From Anthoceros angustus (lineage: Eukaryota > Streptophyta > Anthocerotopsida > Anthocerotales > Anthocerotaceae): a stretch of DNA of 64,000 nucleotides. Under the pieces are notes generated by a model. It was not told the DNA's origin and did not search any database. It worked only from the letters and a program-made list of their open reading frames with translations. Numbering within the stretch: the first letter of the stretch is position 1; every line of letters begins with the position of its first letter. The DNA is taken from contig VJWM01000203.1 of assembly GCA_010909165.1 (NCBI GenBank), positions 281,471 through 345,470 on the forward strand, in the 5' to 3' direction. The translations under genes were made by a program, and so were the position numbers. Positions 1 through 12,846 of the stretch are shown here, piece after piece.

Positions 1-173
1 TAGTGTACTTCCTTTTGGATTGCTTCAATTCCAATGGAGATACACTAGGACAAGCTGATTGGCGAGCTACATATAAAGATTTGTAATACAATGATATGCG
101 AGTTCTTGCATATTAGCACAAAGTCGCCTAATGAAATGGCCAATCCAGAGCGCCAGAAGGGCGCCTCGCCTAG
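1..173 (+). repeat. Direct repeat, copy 1 (partner at 780-953)
   Basis: A ~173-bp segment starting TAGTGTACTTCC and ending GCGCCTCGCCTA recurs almost unchanged at 780-953. It contains a TATAAAG-like element. The flanks of the two copies differ, so this is a dispersed or directly duplicated module. It is not demonstrably an LTR pair: no primer-binding site or element-length spacing is seen between the copies. Confidence 0.8.
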
Positions 174-302
174 TTTCCCACGCACAAGAGGGGAGTCCTA
201 GGAAGTGGTGATGGGAGGACGGTTACTTGGTGTGGTCACACCGAGAAGCGGTGGCCAAGTCCGCTACGAGTCCGTAGTCCTATCTATTCAAATAGGTAGG
301 AC

Positions 303-560
303 TCAAGTCCTTGGTCTTTGGGGTTTGGAAGAAGCAGACTCAAGTCCTTGGTCTTCGGAATGATGTTCCTTGGTCCTTGGGAAAGTAGCAAGTAGATAGA
401 AGCCTATTTCGAGTCCTTGGTCTTGGGTTCGGAAGGATGTTCCTTGGTCCTTGGGAAAATGGTATGTAGATAGAAACCTAGTCCTTGGTCTTGGGGTTTC
501 GGAAGGATGTTCCTTGGTCCTTGGGAAAAGTAGCATGTAGATAGAAACCTATTTCGAGGG
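303..560. repeat. Minisatellite, ~66-70-bp unit, about 3.5 copies
   Basis: The phrase GTCCTTGGTCTT...GGAAGGATGTTCCTTGG followed by GTAGATAGAAACCTA recurs three to four times with small indels. Stop-free frames across it are a by-product of the repetition. No gene is seen here. Confidence 0.8.
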
Positions 561-779
561 CCGAGGAAGGCAACTTCCTTGAACCATGGGAATTCGTTTT
601 CTAGATATTGCATGTAGGGCTATATATGCATGTTAGGTAGATGCAGGGGTAAAATTGGCCGACTCATCAAGGGCGGCCAGACAATATAATCTCGCTACTC
701 CATGGCCGGAGTAGTGAGTTCAACCTAGGCCGGGGTATACCGGTTGAAAATTTTATAGCAACTGCGAATCTAGGAATCC

Positions 780-953
780 TAGTGTACTTCCTTTGGATTG
801 CGCCTTCGCAATTCCAATGGAGATACACTAGGACAAGCTGATTGGTGCTACATATAAAGATTTGTAATACAATGATATGCGAGTTCTTGCATATTAGCAC
901 AAAGTCGCCTAATGAAATGGCCAATCCAGAGCGCCAGAAGGGCGCCTCGCCTA
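780..953 (+). repeat. Direct repeat, copy 2 (partner at 1-173)
   Basis: Near-identical to positions 1-173, with small indels (for example TTCCTTTTGG versus TTCCTTTGG). After GCCTA the two copies diverge completely. Confidence 0.8.
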
Positions 954-1336
954 CCGAGCTAATTTCTAATAGACGCAATAGGTATAGAGTTTCGATAGGC
1001 CTTCACTTGCGATAATCTACATAGTATGCCGAATTGAAAAACCCTGAGGGATTTCACGAAGCATGGTTAGTCGTAACATCCGAAATGTAGAGGCATGTTG
1101 AAATGTTGAAATGTCAGATCCGGAAGAGGTTGAAGGACCAGATGTGACGAAATGTCATTAGTGTAATGGCGGCATTGAGGTGATTCCACCGAAAAACACA
1201 TAGGAGTATTTAGATCCTTAGTCGCTAAGGTTGAAGGATCCTCCGGTGACCTTCGAGTGAAGAGGAGCTCACACTTTGACTCCTCATCTCACTTCAATCT
1301 TGATCTCACTTCCGAGCTCAAACAGATCCCAAACGA

Positions 1337-1480
1337 AGGTTGAAACAACCGGAGTATGTGCCTACACAAGAAAACCCTGCAGATATATTAACGAAAGCTC
1401 TTTCAAAAGAGCCGCACGAGAAGCATGTTCGAGGTCCGGGGTTAGGAGAGTCCGGAACTTTCCTATCTAACCCCAACTAG
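1337..1480 (+). pseudogene. Ty1/copia polyprotein, C-terminal end of RNase H
   Basis: One frame reads YVPTQENPADILTKAL followed by EKHVRGPGLG and a stop at 1478-1480. The 'PADILTKAL' block is the hallmark of the extreme C-terminus of the RNase H domain in plant Ty1/copia polyproteins. Upstream integrase and reverse-transcriptase sequence is not recognisable nearby, so this is a short relic. No polypurine tract or 3' LTR could be identified downstream. Confidence 0.75.
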
Positions 1481-2055
1481 CCTACATGCCTGCTACCTAA
1501 TCCCACTCATTCGGGTCTCCCTGAGGACTCTTCCTTTGGATTCTCCGAGTCGGAGGGAGCTGGAGGCCTCGTAGCATCGAGTCCTCACGCATGTAATCTT
1601 CGGAGGAACAAGATCCTCCTCAATCCTCAAGAGATCCTGCAGTCAAGACACAAAGCAATTAGATAGCTTTAGAGCGAGTGGGAGTAGGAGCAGATGAAGC
1701 AAAACCCAGTCACTTCATGGCGGCTTACAACATGACCAGAGCAGTGTAACACGCACTCGATCCGCTTCATGACCGAGGGGAAGTGTAACTGCACTCGATC
1801 CGTTTCATGACCGACCGGTATGCTTGCATCGATACAGATAGGAGAGCGAGGCTGCATGCTGCCTAGGCTCACAATTTCACATCCTTATCGGGGTTACCTC
1901 GAGGGAAATTGAGGCCGTGAGGGCCTCACCTCCCTCCGTCAGACATAGCCCTGTGGTCAGGCCCCGAGCTCCCTCTTGCGCAGGGCGAGGGGCACGCGTG
2001 GGAGAAATTGTGGAAGCTAAGCGCAATGGAGGACCTCCCATGTCCTCCCGATTAT
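1481..2055. other. No gene seen
   Basis: This stretch contains a short duplicated phrase (CACTCGATCCG..TTCATGACCG, around 1745-1810). I see no coding, RNA or transposon signature. Confidence 0.5.
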
Positions 2056-4380
2056 GGCCTCGCGCCTAGTCCTCGACTGCCGCGTGCGAGGCGCTCCCGT
2101 TTCTTGGTCGGCTCGAGCTTCAGCAGCAGTGCCGGTGGTCCCTTGCAGCAGCAGAGGAGGTTGTCCTAGCCGCCTTGCTTGCCGCAGCGCCTAGGGAGTC
2201 TCTGGCCGGGCGGGGTTCGCATCCTTAGAGGAGGACGACATCTCGATCGTTACGCTCCACAACCCCTTCTCCAATTGCAGGCGTGAAGATGAAGAAGAGG
2301 AATATAACGCACTGGTGAGGACTGGTTTCTCACCGCACGCTCGAATATATACCGGAGGAGCGAAGCATTAACGCAATGCATCTGCAGCTTTCACCCGACT
2401 CCATCCTACAAGGACTGGAGATGATCCGGTTGTTGGAGCATCACTTTCCAAAATGATCAACAAGTGGGAGTGAAGAGTTATACCCAAACACACCTCCGTC
2501 CGATCACCTCCTCCCGCTTCTCTCCGACGGTCACCTCCTCCTCAAGACAAAGCATTCAATTGGGCTTTGCAATGGACCGTGTTTTACAACACGGTCCGCT
2601 GTAAAAGCCCAATTGTACGTTGTAAAATGTTTGAGACGGCCAGATCGCCTCTCATGTTTTACAACATACGCATAACCTAATCTAATTTACAACACGATCC
2701 ATTGCAAACCCTTTACATTGTAAAGCGTTTAAGAGAGGCCAAGATAGGCCTCCCACAACTTTACAACATAGTCTAATTTACAACACGATCCATTGCAAAG
2801 CGCACTTGTATGTTGTAAAATGTATGACAAGGCCGAGAGGCCTCGCGCCTAGTCCTCGACCACAGCCGAGGGCGCTCCCGTTTCTTGGTCGGCTCAGCTT
2901 CCGCAGCGGTCGGTGGTCCCTTGCGGCAGAGGAGGTTGTCCTAGCCGCCTTGCTTGCCGCAGCGCCTAGGGAGTCTCTTGGTGGCGGGGTTCGCATCCTT
3001 AGAGGAGGACGACATCTCGATCGTTACGCTCCACAACCCCTTCTCCAATTGCAGGCGTGAAGATGAAGAAGAGGAATATAACGCACTGGTGAGGACTGGT
3101 TTCTCACCGCACGCTCGAATATATACCGGAGGAGCGAAGCATTAACGCAATGCATCTGCAGCTTTCACCCGACTCCATCCTACAAGGACTGGAGATGATC
3201 CGGTTGTTGGAGCATCACTTTCCAAAATGATCAACAAGTGGGAGTGAAGAGTTATACCCAAACACACCTCCGTCCGATCACCTCCTCCCGCTTCTCTCCG
3301 ACGGTCACCTCCTCCTCAAGACAAAGCATTCAATTGGGCTTTGCAATGGACCGTGTTTTACAACACGGTCCGCTGTAAAAGCCCAATTGTACGTTGTAAA
3401 ATGTTTGAGACGGCCAGATCGCCTCTCATGTTTTACAACATACGCATAACCTAATCTAATTTACAACACGATCCATTGCAAACCCTTTACATTGTAAAGC
3501 GTTTAAGAGAGGCCAAGATAGGCCTCCCACAACTTTACAACATAGTCTAATTTACAACACGATCCATTGCAAAGCGCACTTGTATGTTGTAAAATGTATG
3601 ACAAGGCCGAGAGGCCTCGCGCCTAGTCCTCGACCACAGCCGAGGGCGCTCCGTTTCTTGGTCGGCTCAGCTTCCGCAGCGGTCGGTGGTCCCTTGCAGC
3701 AGAGGAGGTTGTCCTAGCCGCCTTGCTTGCCGCAGCGCCTAGGGAGTCTCTTGGTGGCGGGGTTCGCATCCTTAGAGGAGGACGACATCTCGATCGTTAC
3801 GCTCCACAACCCCTTCTCCAATTGCAGGCGTGAAGATGAAGAAGAGGAATATAACGCACTGGTGAGGACTGGTTTCTCACCGCACGCTCGAATATATACC
3901 GGGCGAGGAGCTGGGGCGAACGCAACGCAATGCATCTGCAGCTTTCACCCGACTCCATCCTACAAGGACTGGAGATGATCCGTTGTTGGAGCATCACTTT
4001 CCAAAATGATCAACAAGTGGGAGTGAAGAGTTATACCCAAACACACCTCCGTCCGATCATCACCTCCTCCCTCCGACGGTCACCTCCTCAAGACAAAGCA
4101 TTCAATTGGGCTTTGCAATGGACCGTGTTTTACAACACGGTCCGCTGTAAAAGCCCAATTGTACGTTGTAAAATGTTTGAGACGGCCAGATCGTGCCTCT
4201 CTCATGTTTTACAACATACGCATAACCTAATCTAATTTACAACACGATCCATTGCAAACCACGACATTGTAAAGCGTTTAAGAGAGGCCAAGATAGGCCT
4301 CCCACAACTTTACAACATAGTCTAATTTACAACACGATCCATTGCAAAGCGCACTTGTATGTTGTAAAATGTATGACAAG
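2056..4380. repeat. Tandem array, ~774-783-bp unit, three copies
   Basis: Units begin with GGCCTCGCGCCTAGTCCTCGAC at 2056, 2839 and 3613, giving periods of 783 and 774 bp. Each unit has a GC-rich half and an AT-richer half studded with inverted TTACAAC / GTTGTAAA words, for example GTTTTACAACACGGTCC and its reverse complement-like partners. These words resemble the subterminal repeats of the CACTA element ending at 23,020. Differences between units are mostly small indels. A ~60-80-residue open frame recurs in each unit but shows no domain. Confidence 0.85.
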
Positions 4381-7300
4381 GCCGAGATCGCCTCCGCACG
4401 CTTTACACCAAATTCACAACGTAGTCTCATGTACAAAGTCCATTGCAAAGCGATCTTGCACGCTGTATACGCCTCGGGCTTCGGTGCCATTGCGGCTTGG
4501 GTATTCTACCGATCTCGCCCATCGCCAAGTCCACAAGGGGCTACCACATCGCTCACGTCCATCGAACATAGTCATGATCCATCAGGCTGTCGACTATGTT
4601 AGTTTTTGCTTTGAGGCAAAAGAGTAACATGGTCGCCTTCATCACATATAGATTACATGTGCCCTGTGTCGCCACATGATGCATGCACTCGATCCGGTGA
4701 TGCATCGAAAACATTTGGAAGCATATGTGCCGTAATGAAGCTCTCCTAAAAAACATAGCATGAGTGCAAGGAAACGGCAGAGGAAGTGGTGGCCACAAGA
4801 CGACCTTGCTAATTGTCCATCCGAGTTGCGAACAAAGTGCTCACCTCATGTCTCCCATGTTTCAGCCTCTTGTCCAGGAGTTGAACTCGCTTGTTGTGAA
4901 TGATGGGTCATGGTGGGTCATGGTGCCTCACCTTCCAAGTGGAGCAAACCGAAAGCTCGAGGTGGCAGCATTTCATTGCCGTTCACGCAAATTGTACAAT
5001 GTGTCGCCATTTCGACCGCATATGTATTTTGTTTTACATGGCGACCAATCAACCATACGTGCCCGCTCATCAACTGATCATGTCACTGCCACGTAGCATG
5101 GATGACTCACATCTTCTTGCGGGCATCACCACCCCGCCAATGCGTCATCCATTATTCAAGACATTTGTACCATGTGATAAAGCAGTGATGGATATGGCAT
5201 GGCCCATAATATATAACCAATTCGTGTGGGGTCACGTACATATTCCGAGGTATGCCGGGATGTGATCACCGCATAATGGGAGTTTGGGAGAGAACAACAT
5301 CGATCATCACACCACCGGGCAAGCCAAGTCGGTGGTGCACCAAGGAGGGAGCATCTTCAGTACTGCGCTATAGCCTCCAAAATTATGCACGAGAAGGAAA
5401 GGATTCCAGGTATGGCAATGGCATTTTAGGTCTTTTAGTGCCACCATGGGCAAATTGCACGAGTGAGCATGCGTGTTTGGTGTATCAATTCCTTGCACGG
5501 CAACTTGCGGTGATTGGCAAGACATTGGAGTGGTGTTCCAAAGGCGGCAACCATGGATGCCTTGACTTGGATCCCCGCACGGTTGCCTTTGTACTCTATC
5601 TCGCTACGAGCTATGGGTTGTCGAGAAGGATACACGGGTCCCAAGGCTGGTGGCAGCTTGACATATAATTCGTCACAAAGATACCTTGTTGGTGGCGGGG
5701 TTCGCATCCTTAGAGGAGGGCGACATCTCGATCGTTACGCTCCACAACCCCTTCTCCAATTGCAGGCGTGAAGATGAAGAAGAGGAATATAACGCACTGG
5801 TGAGGACTGGTTTCTCACCGCACGCTCGAATATATACCGGAGGCGTAGCGGTGAGCGCAATGCATCTGCAGCTTTCACCCGACTCCATCCTACAAGGACT
5901 GGAGATGATCCGGTTGTTGGAGCATCACTTTCCAAAATGATCAACAAGTGGGAGTGAAGAGTTATACCCAAACACACCTCCGTCCGATCACCTCCTCCCG
6001 CTTCTCCGACGGTCACCTCCTCCCGGCTTGAAGACAAAGCATTCAATTGGGCTTTGCAATGGACCGTGTTTTACAACACGGTCCGCTGTAAAAGCCCAAT
6101 TGTACGTTGTAAAATGTTTGAGACGGCCAGATCGCCTCTCTCATGTTTTACAACATACGCATAACCTAATCTAATTTACAACACGATCCATTGCAAACCA
6201 CGACATTGTAAAACGTTTAAGAGAGGCCAAGATAGGCCTCCCACAACTTTACAACATAGTCTAATTTACAACACAGCCCGTTGCAAAGCGCACTTGTATG
6301 TTGTAAAATGTATGACAAGGCCGGGATCAGGCCTCTGCACGTTTTACACCAAATTCACAACGTAGTCTCATGTACAAAGTCCATTGCAAAGCGATCTTGC
6401 GTTATACGCCTCGATCGGGCTTCGGTGCCATTGCGGTGCTTGGGTATTCTACCGATCTCGCTTCCATCGAGGCCAAGTCCACCACGAAGGGCTACCACAT
6501 CACACGCATCGAACATAGTCATGATCCCAGCGGCTATATTAGTTTTTGCTTTGAGGCAAAAGAGTAACATGGTCGCTTCATCACATATAGATTACATGTG
6601 CGTCGCCACATGATGCATGCACTCGATCCGGTGATGATCGTGAAAACATTTGGAAGCATATGTGCCGGTAGAAGCTCTCCTAAAAAACATAGCATGAGTG
6701 CAAGGAAACGGCAGAGGAGAGGTGGCCACGATCGGCTGACCTTGCTAATTGTCCATCCGAGTTGCGAACAAAGTGCTCACCTCATGTCTCCCATGTTTCA
6801 GCCTCTTGTCCGAGGAGTTGAACTCGCTTGTTGTGAATGATGGGTCATGGTGGGTCATGGTGCCTCACCTTCCAAGTGGAGCAAACCGAAAGCTCGAGGT
6901 GGCGTTCATAAATTGTACAATGTGTCGCCATTTCGACCGCATATGTATTTTGTTTTACATGGCGACCAATCAACCATACGTGCCCGCTCATCAACTGATC
7001 ATGTCACTCATGAGACCGGTCACGTAGCATGGATGACTCGTTCTCTTCTTGCGGGCATCACCACCCCGTCAATCGTCATCCATTATTCAAGACATTTGTA
7101 CATGACAGAGTGCAGGATATATCGCCCATAATATATAACCAATTCGTGTGGGGTCACGTACATATTCCGAGGTATGCCGGGATGTGATCACCGCATAATG
7201 GGAGTTTGGGAGAGAACAACATCGATCATCACACCACCGGGCAAGCCAAGTCGGTGGTGCACCAAGGAGGGAGCATCTTCAGTACTGCGCTATAGCCTCC

Positions 7301-7609
7301 AAAATTATGCACGAGAAGGAAAGGATTCCAGGTATGGCAATGGCATTTTAGGTCTTTTAGTGCCACCATGGGCAAATTGCACGAGTGAGCATGCGTGTTT
7401 GGTGTATCAATTCCTTGCACGGCAACTTGCGGTGATTGGCAAGACATTGGAGTGGTGTTCCAAAGGCGGCAACCATGGATGCCTTGACTTGGATCCCCGC
7501 ACGGTTGCCTTTGTACTCTATCTCGCTACGAGCTATGGGTTGTCGAGAAGGATACACGGGTCCCAAGGCTGGTGGCTGCATTGACATAATTCGTCACAAA
7601 GATACCTTG
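3751..7609. repeat. Tandem duplication, ~1.93-kb unit, two copies
   Basis: The segment starting TTGGTGGCGG at 3751 repeats at 5689, and the junction motif returns at 7610, giving periods of 1938 and 1921 bp. The unit contains most of one 774-bp repeat plus ~1.3 kb of extra sequence. A 136-138-codon open frame (5252-5668 and 7174-7584) is nearly identical in both copies. It matches nothing I recognise, and its conservation is explained by recent duplication. Confidence 0.85.
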
Positions 7610-7639
7610 TTGGTGGCGGTCGCATGGCGTACCACGTTG

Positions 7640-8185
7640 AGTGCACTTCACCGCAGCTTCACCGCAGCTTCACCGTCACGACGCACCCACCCAACATTGA
7701 GCACATTCGAGAGGCAACCGAGAACTTCCCTAAGGTAATGGATCGTGAATCCTAACGGTGTACTACCGGAATGGGATGCTCCGAGCATCTTGGATGCTTG
7801 TGACACACATGTGTTTGTCTCGCTTCAAAATGCGAACGCCACCCAAGTTCATGCGGGGCAAGGAATCCTTCCACATCGGAAGAGCTGTGGGGAATGGCAT
7901 TTTCAACACCGATGGAGAGATGTGGAAGACGCAAGCTTGAGTTCTCTTCCGAGTGCTTCGTGATTAAAGACCAACGCGGAGACGGTCTTTGTCGGCAAGA
8001 TTATTGCCCAAGCTCGGAAAGGAGGAGGTTGTTGACATGCATGGTGAATGATGGTGTGTGGAGCATGTTGCACCGCCTTCTCAATGCTCGTGAATTTTGC
8101 TCGATGATTCGCAAGCCATTGCGGGATCTCTTTGTGCGCATGACATTCGATTCCATTTGCAAAATCGGGCAACACCCTTAGACCG
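7640..8185 (+). pseudogene. Cytochrome P450 fragment, CYP86 clan (CYP704/94/86-like)
   Basis: Successive frames read THPPNIEHI...ENFPK, then FMRGKESFHIGRAVGNGIFN and TDGEMWKTQ, then LRDLFVRMTFDSICKIG. These are the N-terminal third landmarks of CYP86-clan fatty-acid omega-hydroxylase-type P450s ('EHILKTNF.NYPKG', 'LG.GIFN.DGE.W..QRK', 'DL..R.T.DSIC..'). The haem-binding Cys, the I-helix and the rest of the protein are absent, and several frameshifts occur. The fragment begins at the end of the 1.93-kb tandem array and stops where an antisense PPR fragment starts. This is consistent with gene-fragment capture or shuffling. The subfamily cannot be settled. Confidence 0.7.
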
Positions 8186-8330
8186 CCCTCTTTCATGGGT
8201 CGTTCAACAAAAACTTGGCGGGCATTTTCCGATTCACCAAATTTTGCATACATGTCCACGTAGGTGCCCACCACTACATTCTCCAGCAGCCGATTGCACC
8301 CATAAGGGCATTCCATGTCACCATATCCCC
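8185..8330 (-). pseudogene. PPR gene fragment (antisense to the P450 piece)
   Basis: The minus strand reads GDM.TWNA-like sequence, then VVVGTYVDMYAKFGE and SENARQVF. These are the end of one PPR motif and the start of the next in a PLS-class protein. Only about 45 codons remain, frameshifted. The piece abuts the P450 relic head to tail with no spacer. Confidence 0.65.
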
Positions 8331-9249
8331 GACAAAGCAAGCAAGACTACAAAAGGTTAGGAATCACCACTAGTTGTCCATCATAGTGAAGACTAAACCG
8401 AGGTTCTTTGAAATCAAGACAGTCATCCCCACTTGCCAATTAAGACGATCCATGTAACGTAGGGGTCGTTGTTCAATATCATCCATCATAGCATATGATG
8501 GATGTAACCGAGAGAGAACTAGATTCTTGAATCAAGAAAAGCTATCCCCACTCGCCAAGACCACATCCATGGTGCTCCCATTCCTCCTCCATAAGATGAT
8601 CCAGCTGACGTAGGGCGCGTCGTTCTACAGCTCTCCAGGAGTGTCCAAAATTTGTCAGCTTATTCTCCAAAACCTGGAAGGAGGATTCGCACCGACTCCT
8701 CTCGAGGTACTTAGCTGCCAATTTGAGTAGGCGGGACAACTTCCCTACATCGGGCAGGGAACCCCAAGCCAGCAGATGGCGCCACTTGTTCGCATGGCGA
8801 CGAAACGGGGAGACTTGTATCACAACCATCTTGTGAAGCAAGCAGACTGGGGCTATGTCCTCACCTTGTTGACTATGTGTCCTCAACAATGGTCCGAAGG
8901 CTCTGTAGGTTTTCCATGTGGACAAGCCAAAGGCGGCCCAGTACACCGCCCCGCTTGAGTGCGGCATCGCTTTTGAACAGGAGGTGTCCTGGAGAGAAAT
9001 CATCAACGGTCTTCTTTACTCTTTCCAGATCGCCGAGGCAACGCCAAGATCGATACCACACTCAAAGAAAAGAGATTGATTTGTGGCCCAATTCTAGTGC
9101 CGGTCATCACCGCTACCAAGAAGCCAAGAGGTCGATCATCGAAATTGGCAAGAACCACGTCATCGCAACAATCGGTCTTTTCCACCGTAAACCCTTAAAC
9201 CGAACCGTCTTCCACGTCGTTTGTACTCACCATAATTATAATTAAATAA
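8331..9249. other. No recognised gene; one 155-codon open frame on the minus strand
   Basis: The minus strand of 8542-9006 is open for 155 codons, with a basic, Leu/Arg-rich composition and the stretch AAKYLERSRCESSFQVLENK. I do not recognise a family. Two short duplicated phrases (TCAAGA..AG.TATCCCCACT.GCCAA around 8410 and 8540) suggest repetitive origin. It could be a transposon relic, but I see no diagnostic motif. Confidence 0.3.
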
Positions 9250-9449
9250 GTGAAATATTTAAGACTTGGGATACTTTTTATACTTATAAGAAAAGCTTTA
9301 AAATATTTTTCAACCTATCAATTACCTATCTATCCTCCCACCTCCACTCCTTATCTATCCTCCCACCTCCACTCCTTATCCCTCTATCGCCTCCCACTCC
9401 TTATCCCTCTATCATCTCCCTTCCCCGCCTTCTCCTTTCCACATAACAA

Positions 9450-12400
9450 GTCTATTACTCCAACTCTACTATGTAACTCATTGGTCATTATCGCTCACGC
9501 TATCATTGTCTTCATCATCCTCACCTATGATATCCGCATCCTCATCATCTTGACTCATGTTATCCTCGTCTTGAGCCTCACCTTGTACTATGCGTCTTCC
9601 ACGCGCTTGTACCCACCACAATTTTCCATGCATTTTAGAATTCTCATACAAAAGACTTGCTCCACTTTCTCCGATACTAGTACAAATGGCTCATCCTCCA
9701 ACTTATCATTGGATAACATGACATCGTTAACCATGAACATACGAGATGTATCTGTTTTGATGGTCAGTGTGCTCTTTGTTCCATTGAGCCTTGAACCATC
9801 TCACCTTCAACACATTTACTTTTTAGACGGCCCTAAGTCCACCTCCAAAATCTTTTCCACCTTTCCAAAGATAGGGAAAATCTGCTATAATAGGTTCGTG
9901 TCCGATGTGAAACACATGCTTGGCTATATAGATGTTTTATAATGCTATCACATGTATTCTTTCCCTATCGCATCTATAGTCCTTATATGATTTCCATATG
10001 CCCACATCATTTTATATGATCGCATGAGGAGGTCCTCGACAATTGGCCACATCCAACCCATAGGTTTGTACCGCATTTCTTTCTCGCTACTATAACTTCA
10101 TCTATCAACCATTACGCAAAGGACGTTGCTCGTCTATACCGTCATACACTTTTCGCCATTTTTGAGTACAGCTGAGTTTTCCACTAACACTTTCCTCATC
10201 TTGCATTTCCACATCATTCGGTCATAATTTTGCCATTCCTTGCAATAACACCCACATTGGGTGACATCATCTTGATTTCCACACTCTTGGTGCCTCTTCA
10301 TGTGTATTTCCAAAGAACTCGAGCTATAAAACATTATCTCTTGTGCTAAGTATCCTAAAGCCATGCTACCTTCCGGTCGGGCTTTCGAACAAGTCCCTTT
10401 AACACTTTCATGTGCCTTTCTAAGAAATACATCCATCGATATCGAGTTGGTCCACATAATTCAACCTCCGCACAAGATGAACAACAACATGTACTTGACT
10501 TGTCGGAAAAGTCGTTGGAAATTCCCTCTCCAACACACACATGATCTCCACACTTTTCACCTTCATAGCTGGAATTTCATCCTTCGCAATTTCTTTTGAA
10601 CAAAGCCACGAATAGCTCGGCAAGATCACATATAGCCTTGTGAACATCATGATGTATTAATCCTTTCAAGACAATTGGCCACAAATCCGTTAATGATGGT
10701 GATGATCATGAGACTTTAACCACGAAATTCCCTCTTCTCTCCTTTAGAAAACAACGCTTCAAATTTGACCCATACCAGGAGTACGATGCTGCAAATCCTT
10801 GTTCTCAATTTTTCCTCTGCATTAGCATACATTCGCCTCTTTTGCTGCCATGTCCAAGAACCTGTGGTGTCGTTATAAATGTCCGTCCCACAGGTTCGCT
10901 GTTTTTAGCTTTGCACCCCATTTACAATGTTTTGGCCTCTTTGTCTCCTTCCAGCGATGGCCTCGCATGGGGCCACCAATCTTGTTTGGTATTTGAATAC
11001 TCAAGATCTCTCGACTACCAAGGGAATCTTGATTCCCACATATGTGTGCCAAAATCTGACTTACATTCTTTCCAATGTGCATGATATCAAATAAGTGTCG
11101 ATCAACAATATCTCGCAACCACCAAATAGCATGACTAAAAGTTAACCTTCATGAATAGCTATTAGTCTACCTACCGATGCTACCAATAATATAATTAAAA
11201 TATTCTTGAAAAGGTAATACTTGCAAGACCCCATATGCATGCATACATACCTCCCGATGGAAGCTCCCAAAATTGAAGGCTCGCTAGTAACACCCTGACT
11301 GTCTTCACCATTGTCTTTTGCATATTTCCGGTTAAAGCTTTCGATCATAATATCCTCCGGAGTTGGTGCATAGTCCGGATGAATAATTTCCATCTCACCT
11401 TTCCATTGAATGAATCCCGCTCTTCCACTCTAAACTTGTGTTCCTCTGGTAAAATTTTCTAAAATTCTTATCATACGTCATTTTGTTTGTGAACATTGAC
11501 TTTCTTGCTTCTAATTTGTCCCAACATATTGGACATGCCCGCTTCCCTTTTGTTTGCATTTTAGAAGTGAAAGAATATCCGGATAATCATGCATCGTCCA
11601 CAACAATAAGGCCTTCAATTTAAATTGTCTTTGAGCATTTCCAATAGCCATAGAAGCATCTTGTACGACCACACCTTCCTCCCAAAGTACCTTCAACTCT
11701 TGATGAGTGGTTGAAAATATATATCTGCATCTTTGACTTGCTTGGACCGTGAATAATCATTGACAACAATATATGCCCATTCTTGATAGATAACCAAGGA
11801 GGCGTTATAATTGATAAGAAGCACAGGCCATATAGAATACCTAGAACTTTGGTGCCCAAAGGATTAATCCCATCCGTAGCAAGTCCTAATCGAATGTTGC
11901 GCCTCCTTAGCAAACTCGGATAAGTGTTGTCCACATGTTCCCATGCATAGCTATCCGATGGGACCCGCATAATCCCATCATTAGACTTATTTGTGGCGTG
12001 CCATGACATCATACTTGCTAGCTCGGACATCTAAACATTTGTTTCAATCTAGGAATCAATGGAAAATATCAAGTAGCTTAACTGCACACTGCTCTTCGTG
12101 TCAATTCGATACCTATGTTCCCACACATCTTGCGAATAGCAATTGAAAACTTGTGAACAACATACAATCATCTTGACAAGCATGTATGGATGTATATGTT
12201 AGGCCAAACCCTTAAGCATCTTTTTAATTTCAGCCCTACTTTTGGCAACTTGTTGCCAAAATCGGGAGGCCTAATTTGCCTAGTAATGATAAAATTGAAT
12301 TCAAAGATGCATCCGACCAGCCATGCCTCCTTTGGATGTTCAATAACAATAAAATGAATGCCAATAAACTTATCTCGGCTCCAACCCATAGAGGCGTAGT

Positions 12401-12590
12401 TGCGGTGTGCATCGCCTTTAATTCCTCGTGCAAGGAATCGACTGTTCTTTAGTCATTTCGCGATGCGAAACCCCACCAAGTGCCTCCACCAACTCTATGG
12501 TCACTTGTTCGTCGGGATGAATGTTGACATGTTCTTCATCAACCTCAAAATGATCATCAACCTCAATAAAATCTTGTTCCTCTTCAACTG
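9450..12590 (-). pseudogene. CACTA (En/Spm) transposase, tnp2 type
   Basis: Reading leftwards on the minus strand, frames give in order: an acidic N-terminal region; IQRRHGWSDASLNSILSLL (the 'YGWSD.SF..LL.LL' block); IHTC; the core NIRLGLATDGINPLG...PPWL with LLSMIIHGPSKSK; LWEEGVVVQDAS and ALLLWTMHDYPD; HLFDIMHIGKNV; YRWMYFLERHMKVLKGLV; and a DUF4216-like end with VNVLKVRWFKAQW and EDEPFVL. This matches plant tnp2/TNPD transposases (Transposase_21 core plus DUF4218/DUF4216 regions) over the whole length. Multiple frameshifts and stops break it. The region is clearly more AT-rich than its flanks. The transcription direction fits an element whose 5' end is the terminus at 23,020. Confidence 0.88.
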
Positions 12591-12846
12591 ATTATTCAAT
12601 CACACGCACAAAATAAATATCAAATAAGTATATAAAATATTGTAGTACTATATAGAAAAATTATATTATAATTTAATAACTTTAGTATAACCACTATTAT
12701 TAAGGAAATATTGAACAACATGCAAAACTAAAAGGTTAAGAAGTCAAGTGAGGAGAGTATATACTAATTGTTTTGTTGCAGATATAGTCAATATACACAA
12801 GGTACAAGACCCTCAACATCAACTCTTCTACATCCTACAACAAAAA

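Noticed and set aside
1-953. Direct repeats at 1-173 and 780-953 as the two LTRs of a retrotransposon
   Set aside because: The spacing is only ~600 bp. There is no primer-binding site or polypurine tract, and the copia coding end at 1.34-1.48 kb lies outside the pair.
5252-7584. Two near-identical 136-138-codon open frames (5252-5668, 7174-7584) as a conserved protein gene
   Set aside because: Conservation is explained by the recent 1.93-kb tandem duplication. There is no recognisable domain, and comparable open frames exist on the opposite strand.
9250-9942. 230-codon plus-strand open frame starting MKYLRLGILFIL as a membrane protein
   Set aside because: The region is the antisense of the tnp2 C-terminus (DUF4216-like words on the minus strand) plus a CCTATCTATCCTCCCACCTC tandem repeat, giving spurious hydrophobic codons.
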